7,707 bases of DNA, taken from NCBI GenBank assembly GCA_015494505.1, contig WGBB01000008.1:1-7707 (forward strand), read 5' to 3'. The position numbers and the translations under genes are program-made. Below the pieces are notes generated by a model, which worked only from the letters and a program-made list of their open reading frames with translations, had not been told where the DNA came from and made no database searches. The stretch is from Nitratiruptor sp. Lineage in GTDB: Bacteria; Campylobacterota; Campylobacteria; Campylobacterales; Nitratiruptoraceae. Shown here in pieces: positions 1 to 5,669 of this stretch; within the stretch, counting starts at the first letter, position 1; every line of letters starts with the position of its first letter.

Positions 1-642
1 CCGGGAGAGGACTTTAGCAAGTATCCCAGGCGCTACGAAGCTGATAAAAAGATTTGCGAATTGGCCGGTGTGGATATCCTTTTCATGCCTACACCCGATG
101 CGATGTACCACGCAGACGAAGTGCTTATCAAGGCACCCAAAGCCAAGGGCTATATCCTCGAGGGCCATTTTCGCCCGGGGCACTTCGACGGCGTGCTGCA
201 GGTGGTCAACAAACTCTTCCACCTCACAAAGCCCACACGTGCCTATTTTGGAAAAAAAGATGCGCAGCAGCTCTATCTGATACAGCAGATGGTGCGCGAC
301 TTTTTCTTCGATATCGAAATCGTACCCTGTGACATCGTGCGCGATCCCGACGGACTGGCACTCAGCAGCCGCAATGTCTATCTTTCGCCAGTAGAGCGCC
401 AAAAGGCGCTGCTGCTCTCCAAAGCCCTCAAACGCGCTGCGAAGATGGTCCAAAGCGGCGAATATTCGGTAGATCGGATTAAGGCCAAAATGCTTGAGAT
501 TTTAGAACCGATTAAGCTAGATTATGTTGAAATAGTAAACAGGGAGTTTGAGCCCATCCAAAAAATCGAAATAGGAAATACGATAATATTGGTGGCCGGC
601 TATGTCGGCTCGACACGACTTATAGACAATATATGGATATGA
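1..642 (+). CDS. panC: Pantothenate synthetase, 5'-truncated by window edge
   Basis: PanC joins pantoate to beta-alanine in the cytosol, using ATP and releasing AMP and pyrophosphate; this is the last step to pantothenate, the precursor of coenzyme A. The frame is open from base 1, and 213 codons are visible before TGA at 640-642. The family is about 260-285 residues long, so roughly the first 65-70 are missing, including the nucleotide-binding HIGH-like segment. The visible part starts at PGEDFSKYPR, which in the family follows the FVNPxQF segment. Family signatures follow: RPGHFDGV near visible residue 58, the ATP-site motif FGKKDAQQ near 83, and DPDGLALSSRN near 125. Internal ATGs such as the one at 85 are not the start, because conserved sequence extends upstream of them. 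The C-terminus (GSTRLIDNIWI) looks complete. The next gene starts 6 bases on, which suggests co-transcription. No frameshift is seen. Confidence 0.96.
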   Translation, partial: PGEDFSKYPRRYEADKKICELAGVDILFMPTPDAMYHADEVLIKAPKAKGYILEGHFRPGHFDGVLQVVNKLFHLTKPTRAYFGKKDAQQLYLIQQMVRDFFFDIEIVPCDIVRDPDGLALSSRNVYLSPVERQKALLLSKALKRAAKMVQSGEYSVDRIKAKMLEILEPIKLDYVEIVNREFEPIQKIEIGNTIILVAGYVGSTRLIDNIWI

Positions 643-648
643 AACGGG

Positions 649-1650
649 ATGGATTGCAAGAAACTTCTACACAATAGGGAACCGGCCGGACAGGGGCAGC
701 GGGAATTTGTGGCCGATGTGGCCAAGAAGGCTCTCGGTTACATGACAAAGCACCATATTGATCTGACGCCTGCCAATTACGAAGAGTGGTTCTACGTCAT
801 TTGTAAAGCCATTTCCGAACAACATAGACTCTCCGATAACAATCTGCAAGTCTTGCACGATAAATACTTTAAAGAGCTTCCTCAAGTCGAAGATATCGAG
901 GAGATTAAAGAGCTCTCGGTCAATCTCAAGCGCCTAGCTAAGGGTTCGGAACAAGCGCTTGATAAGTTTGAGCACAACATCAACGACCATGCTCAATATA
1001 TCGATGAAAGTATCGATGCGATAGAGCGTCAAGATGCCCAAAAAATGTCTTCTCTCAAGGAGAAAATTGCGGCACTGGAGGCAGAAAACAGCAAGCTCAA
1101 AGAGTTTTTGGAGTCGAACCGCAAGCAGCTGGAAATCATCGAGGAGAAATTTCATGAGCAGAAAAAAGAGGCGGAGTATGATGCTTTGACCGGCCTGCTC
1201 AATCGCCGCAGCTTCGACCGCGATATCGAAAAACTCGAAAAGAGTGGTGCCGACTATAGTCTCATCATAGCGGATATCGACAACTTCAAAAAAATCAACG
1301 ATACCTACGGTCACCTGGTAGGTGATGAGATACTAAAAATCGTAGGAGAAGTGCTGCAAAACTACGTGCGCAAAAATACCAAAAGCTACCGCTATGGCGG
1401 CGAAGAGTTCGTAGTGCTTTTGCCGGGAGGCGACAAAAAAGCGGCACATATCGTGGCTGAGCGTCTACGTGACGTGATAGAAAATAAAGGCTATAAGGTA
1501 GAAAAAAACGGTGGGTACATCCACTTTACGGCAAGTTTCGGCGCTGCACAAAAAGAGTCGGGTGAAAACGCGAAATCCGTGATAGAGAGGGCCGACAAGG
1601 CGCTTTATAGGGCCAAAAAAGAGGGGAAAAACCGCGTCGTCATAGCATAG
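649..1650 (+). CDS. Cytosolic GGDEF-domain diguanylate cyclase
   Basis: This 333-residue protein probably condenses two GTP molecules into cyclic di-GMP. Residues about 20-80 form an alpha-helical N-terminal region (near TKHHIDLTPANYEEWF) resembling the amino-terminal part of many Campylobacterota cyclases; its ligand is unknown to me. Residues about 85-175 are charged and heptad-like, probably a dimerising coiled coil. The GGDEF domain starts at DALTGLLNRR (178-187). Metal ligands are likely D209 and D211 in ADIDNF, guanine contacts N217 and D226, and the active-site loop is GGEEF (250-254), so catalysis looks intact. The product-inhibition motif RxxD expected at 241-244 reads RKNT, lacking the aspartate. 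No membrane segment or receiver domain is evident. ATG 649 is the first start after the in-frame panC stop; its ribosome site is weak, suggesting coupling to panC. A shorter start at M32 (base 742) is possible. The 3' end overlaps murG tail-to-tail. Confidence 0.93.
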   Translation: MDCKKLLHNREPAGQGQREFVADVAKKALGYMTKHHIDLTPANYEEWFYVICKAISEQHRLSDNNLQVLHDKYFKELPQVEDIEEIKELSVNLKRLAKGSEQALDKFEHNINDHAQYIDESIDAIERQDAQKMSSLKEKIAALEAENSKLKEFLESNRKQLEIIEEKFHEQKKEAEYDALTGLLNRRSFDRDIEKLEKSGADYSLIIADIDNFKKINDTYGHLVGDEILKIVGEVLQNYVRKNTKSYRYGGEEFVVLLPGGDKKAAHIVAERLRDVIENKGYKVEKNGGYIHFTASFGAAQKESGENAKSVIERADKALYRAKKEGKNRVVIA

Positions 1651-2635
1651 AGAGCATCTCGTCCACTATTGCGCAGGCTCCTCCGCCGGTAGCGAGCCTG
1701 GCTAGATTTTCGCTTTGCGGGGCTACTCCGGTTTGTATGATTTTTTCTATATCGACTTCTCCAAAAAGCCAGCCTGCATCTTTGTCTACCAAGAATTTCG
1801 CATTGTAATACTGGTGATTGCCGGCTGCATGGGGATAGGGGACGAACACCGCCGGCAGCGCGTTTGCCGCGAGCTCCCATAGCGTACTGGCCCCGGCGCG
1901 CGAGATAGCCAGATCCGCAGCGGCGATTTTTTCTACAAGATTTGCATCGAATGCGAAATACTCTGCCGGGATTTTTCGCTCTTCATAGAATTTGCGCATT
2001 CTTTCATAATCACGATTGCCCGTTTGGTGGATGATGCGGATGCCGCGAGCAGCGAGTTTGGGCGCAATCTCCATGGCAATGTCGTTTATCTGCACGGCTC
2101 CCTGGCTGCCTCCTAGGAAGATAACGCACTGCACACGATTTCGGATGCGGCGCTTGGCGAAGAAGACTTCGCGTACCGGATAGGGGTCATAAGGCGGTGC
2201 GAAAGATGTGAAAAGCCTTTTTGAAAAGGGGGCAAGCATTTTGTTGAGCGCTCCCATATGGGCGTTTTGCTCATGGATAAAGAGCGGTTTGTTTGCCAGC
2301 AGCGCGGCTATGGAAGCGGGAGCGGCGGAGTAGCCTCCCACGCTAAAAACCGCTTCGATAGCGTGCTTTGTAAAAAGTTTTTTGGCTTGCAACGCTTGGC
2401 GTAAAATTGCGGTGAGTGTGGCGACTTTTGCCAGGCCTCTTTTATTGACCACGCCGCTGCTTGGCAAGAAATAGGCTGTCTCGAAGGTTTCGTCATTTTC
2501 GAACCAGTCTCTATCCTGACCGCTCTGGGAGCCGATATATATCGGTCTATATCCTCGTCGAGCTAGCTCTTGGGCGATGGCCTTGGCGATGGCAAGATGC
2601 CCGCCCGTGCCGCCGCCCGTGACGGCTATTTTCAC
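1640..2635 (-). CDS. murG: MurG, lipid II-forming N-acetylglucosaminyltransferase
   Basis: MurG moves N-acetylglucosamine from UDP-GlcNAc onto lipid I at the cytoplasmic face of the membrane, making lipid II, the substrate of FtsW. The protein has 331 residues, a little shorter than the 355 of E. coli. It shows the GT-B pattern of the family: the first glycine loop GGTGGH at 8-13, SVGGYSAAP at 98-106, HEQN at 121-124, the second glycine loop GGSQGA at 175-180, and the UDP-GlcNAc-binding half with SRAGAS at 245-250, E254 and NHQYYNA at 273-279. The start is GTG at 2635-2633, not ATG. The glycine loop follows within eight residues, so no other start is plausible. The GTG overlaps the ftsW stop as GTGA and has a good ribosome site, so translation is probably coupled to ftsW. 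Its stop lies 11 bases inside the convergent cyclase gene. Confidence 0.97.
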   Translation of the reverse strand: MKIAVTGGGTGGHLAIAKAIAQELARRGYRPIYIGSQSGQDRDWFENDETFETAYFLPSSGVVNKRGLAKVATLTAILRQALQAKKLFTKHAIEAVFSVGGYSAAPASIAALLANKPLFIHEQNAHMGALNKMLAPFSKRLFTSFAPPYDPYPVREVFFAKRRIRNRVQCVIFLGGSQGAVQINDIAMEIAPKLAARGIRIIHQTGNRDYERMRKFYEERKIPAEYFAFDANLVEKIAAADLAISRAGASTLWELAANALPAVFVPYPHAAGNHQYYNAKFLVDKDAGWLFGEVDIEKIIQTGVAPQSENLARLATGGGACAIVDEMLSML

Positions 2636-3801
2636 GTAATTTCCTTTTGAGGTGTGCGTTTACTAAGCATCAATACCATTCCAAGAGCGATGGCATTTGC
2701 AATGATAGAGCTTCCTCCGTAGCTGAGCATCGGTACAGCGAGACCTTTAATAGGAGCGATAGAGCTGATACCGAAAGAGTTGATAATGACCGAAAATCCG
2801 ATGAGCATCGCCACGCCGCTGCTAAAGAGGTAGGTGATTTGGTCTTGTGTTTTATTGGCGATACGCAGCAGCCTTTGGATGAGCCATAAATAGAGCCCTA
2901 TAATAATCAAAAGCCCTAAAAAGCCCAGCTCTTCGGTAAGTCCGGCTAGGACGAAGTCTGTATGCACTTCGCTCAAAAACCCCAGCTTAAGCTGTCCGTT
3001 GCCAAGACCTTGTCCCAAAATTCCGCCGTGATGGATGGCATGGAGAGAGTTGATGATTTGGTAGGACTCTTTGGCATTGTCGAGTTTGAGCTGCTGCGCC
3101 ATCCAACCGGGCATGTAACTAAGAAGGTAGTTTTGTGCGCTGGCCCACCACATCTTGATTCGGGCGATACGGTGCTCGGAGATGGAGACGAAGAGGATGA
3201 AAAGTCCGAAGGCGAGAGAGACCAGGATAAAAAAGAGCTTCATGCTTCGCCCTGCAAAGACCAGCAAAAATGCAAGTGTAGCACCCAGTACCGTGACCTG
3301 TCCTATATCGTTTTGGAAGATTGCGATAGAAACAACCGCTATGAGAAAGACTATGAGGTAGGGTATGATGAGTTTAATCTCATCTATGAGGCGTTTTTTT
3401 GGGTTTTTTTGGAATTTTCTTTGGAAACTCCAAGCCAGGAAAAAGACGAAGCCGACTTTAAAAAACTCTACAGGCGCGATGCTAACCGGCCCTAGCTTAA
3501 TCCATCTTTTGGCTCCTCCGACGGCTGTGACGAGAGAGTGGGGCAAAAAGTGCATTACCAGCATCAAAAAGAAAAAGAGCAAAAAGAGTCCGATACCCAG
3601 GCGATTTGCCCAGCGCTCCGGGTCAAGCTGCGCGATGCCCCACATCAAAGCGATAGCAAAAAATCCAAAGGCGAGCTGGCGTATGAAAAAATGGAACTGG
3701 TCGTAGCTAAAAAATAGCGTCGTATAGGTAGTGAGACTGTATGATGCCAAAATACTTATGAGAATGATGGTAGCAGCGATATTAAAAAGTGTTCTGTCCA
3801 T
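2632..3801 (-). CDS. ftsW: FtsW, SEDS-family septal peptidoglycan polymerase
   Basis: FtsW is an integral membrane glycosyltransferase that polymerises lipid II into glycan strands at the division septum, working with the transpeptidase FtsI. The 389 residues are mostly hydrophobic, with about nine or ten likely membrane segments and a long outer loop around 205-280. Family landmarks include GGAKRWIKLGP (95-105), APVEFFK (109-115), QNDIGQ (163-168, for the common QPDLGT), HGGILGQGLG (258-267), HTDF (280-283, with D282 matching the essential aspartate) followed by EELGFLG, and the C-terminal LSYGGSS (359-365). RodA is the close alternative. FtsW is preferred because murG follows directly and the neighbouring penicillin-binding protein is of FtsI type. 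ATG 3801 is the first start after an in-frame TAA at 3810-3808; the ribosome site is poor. The protein overlaps murG by four bases. Confidence 0.94.
   Translation of the reverse strand: MDRTLFNIAATIILISILASYSLTTYTTLFFSYDQFHFFIRQLAFGFFAIALMWGIAQLDPERWANRLGIGLFLLFFFLMLVMHFLPHSLVTAVGGAKRWIKLGPVSIAPVEFFKVGFVFFLAWSFQRKFQKNPKKRLIDEIKLIIPYLIVFLIAVVSIAIFQNDIGQVTVLGATLAFLLVFAGRSMKLFFILVSLAFGLFILFVSISEHRIARIKMWWASAQNYLLSYMPGWMAQQLKLDNAKESYQIINSLHAIHHGGILGQGLGNGQLKLGFLSEVHTDFVLAGLTEELGFLGLLIIIGLYLWLIQRLLRIANKTQDQITYLFSSGVAMLIGFSVIINSFGISSIAPIKGLAVPMLSYGGSSIIANAIALGMVLMLSKRTPQKEIT
2641..2646 (-). promoter_or_regulatory. Ribosome binding site of murG inside the ftsW end
   Basis: On the - strand this reads AAGGAA, five bases before the GTG start of murG. 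It lies in the last codons of ftsW. Together with the GTGA stop/start overlap (2632-2635) it supports the unusual start codon and indicates translational coupling between ftsW and murG. Confidence 0.75.
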
Positions 3802-3834
3802 ACCGTTTTAAGTCTATCTTTATTGGTTTGAGGA

Positions 3835-3840
3835 TATTAT
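3835..3840 (+). promoter_or_regulatory. Candidate -10 element of the ftsI promoter
   Basis: The + strand reads TATTAT, five of six matches to TATAAT, with no clear -35. Transcription would begin near 3847, about 35 bases before the ftsI ATG. A second candidate is the AT-rich run at 3857-3867 (CAAAAT then TAAAAT), which would leave a very short leader. Sequence alone cannot choose between them. Confidence 0.35.
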
Positions 3841-3844
3841 TGTA
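3839..3844 (-). promoter_or_regulatory. Probable -10 element of the ftsW-murG promoter
   Basis: The - strand reads TACAAT, one mismatch from TATAAT, in the context GGCTACAATAATA after a T-rich stretch. That matches the style of Campylobacterota sigma-70 promoters, which often lack a fixed -35 box, and I see none here. Transcription would begin near 3832, giving a leader of about 30 bases before the ftsW ATG. The site overlaps a possible -10 for ftsI on the other strand. Confidence 0.5.
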
Positions 3845-3880
3845 GCCACATAAAGCCAAAATAAAATTTAAGAACTCTAT

Positions 3881-5629
3881 ATGGATCAACACAACAAATC
3901 CACGAAGATTATCGGTATCTTTCTCTTTTTTTTCCTTTTCTTCGCCATTTTTTTGTTTGTCGCTCTTAAAATCATCGTCCAAGACCGCAAACTTCCCGCG
4001 CTTTTTATAACGGAAAAGAATCGAGCCATTCGCGGTTCTATCGTTTCTAAGGACGGCTTTCAGATAGTCTATTCCAACAAGCTCTATAAAGTAGCCGTCA
4101 ATACGCGCTGTATCGATCCTGACAAAAAAGAGCTCTTTATCAAGCTCTTTAGCATCTACAGCGGCATGAAACCCAAAGAGGTGCGCAAGGCCCTGCACAA
4201 AAAGGGCTATACGGTCATTTCTTATAAAATAGATACCAAAAGGGCCTATCAACTCAAAATCTTGGCGCGCAAACTCTATCAGATGGATTTTTTCGTTCCC
4301 TATAAGGTGGGCAACCGTGCCGTCAAACAGGGACTCACCATCCAAGAGAGCGGAGAGACGCGCAGCTATCCCTACAAGGATGCTTTTACGCCGATTGTGG
4401 GATATGTGCACAAAATCGATGGCAAATATACGCGCATTGAGGGCGTCAAAGGGCTCGAAAAATATTACGAAGATAAAATAAAACCCAAACAAGACGGCCT
4501 CATACGAGGGCGACGCGATATAGGAAACAATATCATCCTCAATAAAGAGGCGATGATTAAAAAACGCATCGACGGTTACAATATCCATCTCAATATCTCC
4601 ATGCTTTTGCAAAAGAATCTCGAACATATCCTCGATACGCATAAACAGGATCTCGAAGCGCGTGAAATTATCGCCGCCGTGATGGATAGCAAAAGCGGCA
4701 AGATTTTGGCCATGGCCTCCTCGAACCGTTTCGACCCCAAACATATCAGGCGCAAGGATTATCCCTCTTTGCGTGCAGATTTCGTCGAGTATCCCTTCGA
4801 GCCTGGATCGGTGATGAAACCTATAACCTTTTCACTACTTTTAGAGCATAAACTGGTCAATCCCATGGAGGTGGTGCGCGGATACAACGGACGCTATAAA
4901 CTGGGGCGCAAAATTATCACCGACGAACACAAAGAGGATTGGCTGAGTGCCGAAAACGTTATCGTCTATTCGAGCAACATCGGTATCGCGCAGCTGGCGC
5001 AACGTTTAAGCTATAGGCAGTTTTACGACGGACTCAAAAAATTTGGCTTTGGGGAGCGAACGGGTGTAGATTTGCCCTATGAAAAGCGGGGTTCGCTTCT
5101 GCCGCCTTATAAGTTAAAGAGCGAAATCTACAAAGCGACGGTAGGATACGGCTACGGTATCCGCGTAACTTTCATGCAACTTCTCAAAGCGTATAATGCG
5201 TTCAATAACGAAGGCGTAGAGATTACACCCCGCATTGCCGATTTTTTCACTACCACGCGAGGTCGTAAGATTTTGCTTGCTCCTCCCAAAAAACATCGCG
5301 CAATTAGTTTGCAAACGGCAATTATGATGAAAAATATTTTGCGTAAAGTGGTTCTAAAAGGGACCGGTACGGCCGCGCAAATCGAAGGGCTCGATATAGG
5401 AGGTAAGACCGGGACGGCCCACATCGCCGCGCGCGGTGGGTATAGCCGGCGCTATATCAGCTCCTTTTTCGGCTACGCAAACGACAAAAAACATCGCTAT
5501 ACTATCGGCGTGACGGTTTTTGAGCCCAAAACGCACCACTTCGCATCCCAAACAGCCGTGCCTGTGTTTCGAGAAATCGTTATGGAGCTTGTGAACGAGG
5601 GCTACCTTACACTCCCTCCTCAGCAGTAA
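3881..5629 (+). CDS. ftsI: FtsI (PBP3-type), septal peptidoglycan transpeptidase
   Basis: FtsI is a class B penicillin-binding protein that cross-links peptide stems of new septal peptidoglycan in the periplasm and pairs with FtsW. The 582 residues are of normal family length. A short basic N-terminus is followed by one phenylalanine-rich membrane anchor (about 10-33), then a pedestal domain beginning with the conserved RGSIVSKDG (51-59) and containing GLEKYYE (191-197). The transpeptidase domain has all three active-site motifs: SxxK as S310-VM-K313 within EPGSVMKP, SxN as S364-S-N366, and KTGT at 509-512. The EPGS and SSN forms favour FtsI over the elongation enzyme PBP2, which usually has PPGS and SCD. 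No PASTA repeats are present. ATG 3881 is the first start after an in-frame TAA at 3869-3871. The gene is divergent from ftsW, and alaS follows after 40 bases. Confidence 0.95.
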   Translation: MDQHNKSTKIIGIFLFFFLFFAIFLFVALKIIVQDRKLPALFITEKNRAIRGSIVSKDGFQIVYSNKLYKVAVNTRCIDPDKKELFIKLFSIYSGMKPKEVRKALHKKGYTVISYKIDTKRAYQLKILARKLYQMDFFVPYKVGNRAVKQGLTIQESGETRSYPYKDAFTPIVGYVHKIDGKYTRIEGVKGLEKYYEDKIKPKQDGLIRGRRDIGNNIILNKEAMIKKRIDGYNIHLNISMLLQKNLEHILDTHKQDLEAREIIAAVMDSKSGKILAMASSNRFDPKHIRRKDYPSLRADFVEYPFEPGSVMKPITFSLLLEHKLVNPMEVVRGYNGRYKLGRKIITDEHKEDWLSAENVIVYSSNIGIAQLAQRLSYRQFYDGLKKFGFGERTGVDLPYEKRGSLLPPYKLKSEIYKATVGYGYGIRVTFMQLLKAYNAFNNEGVEITPRIADFFTTTRGRKILLAPPKKHRAISLQTAIMMKNILRKVVLKGTGTAAQIEGLDIGGKTGTAHIAARGGYSRRYISSFFGYANDKKHRYTIGVTVFEPKTHHFASQTAVPVFREIVMELVNEGYLTLPPQQ

Positions 5630-5631
5630 TT

Positions 5632-5640
5632 TGGTAAAAT
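5632..5640 (+). promoter_or_regulatory. Probable extended -10 promoter of alaS
   Basis: The sequence TGGTAAAAT, just after the ftsI stop, is an extended -10 element (TGn followed by a hexamer one mismatch from TATAAT). Transcription would begin near 5647, giving a leader of roughly 23 bases. No -35 box is evident, which is common in Campylobacterota. It suggests alaS can be transcribed independently of ftsI. No terminator hairpin is visible between the two genes, so read-through is also likely. Confidence 0.5.
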
Positions 5641-5658
5641 AGCGAATAACTTCACAAT

Positions 5659-5664
5659 AGAGGA
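5659..5664 (+). promoter_or_regulatory. Ribosome binding site of alaS
   Basis: AGAGGA lies five bases before ATG 5670 and is the strongest such site seen on the + strand of this window. An in-frame TAG at 5658-5660 rules out a longer protein, so the start is firm. Confidence 0.8.
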
Positions 5665-5669
5665 AATCG

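Larger units (their letters stand above)
3802..3880. promoter_or_regulatory. Divergent ftsW/ftsI intergenic control region
   Basis: This 79-base AT-rich gap lies between the start codons of two divergent division genes and must hold the promoters of both, unless either is read from further away. It contains the overlapping -10 candidates at 3835-3844, a further AT-rich -10 candidate at 3857-3867, and a weak ribosome site AAGA at 3870-3873 for ftsI. In-frame stop codons close to both starts (3808-3810 for ftsW and 3869-3871 for ftsI) fix the gene boundaries. I see no clear operator repeat. Confidence 0.7.

Noticed and set aside
54..332. Overlapping + strand open frame at the left edge
   Set aside because: It is a shifted frame within panC; the true frame carries all the conserved PanC motifs.
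934..1314. Open frame (126 codons) on the - strand inside the cyclase
   Set aside because: It is antisense to the coiled coil and GGDEF domain; its hydrophobic look is the mirror of lysine and glutamate codons.
2532..2545. Perfect 14-base palindrome CCGATATATATCGG
   Set aside because: It lies in murG and encodes conserved residues (PIYIG). One such palindrome is about what chance gives in a window of this size, and there is no second copy that I can see.
2962..3495. Open frame (177 codons) on the + strand inside ftsW
   Set aside because: It is antisense to FtsW membrane segments; its charged, low-complexity translation is what reversed hydrophobic codons give.
3782..4744. Long open frame (320 codons) on the - strand across the ftsI start and the intergenic gap
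   Set aside because: It is antisense to the FtsI N-terminus, overlaps the ftsW start region in another frame, and its translation resembles no family I know.
5630..5669. Possible terminator between ftsI and alaS
   Set aside because: No stem with a following T-run is present in these 40 bases; they hold a promoter-like site and a ribosome site instead.
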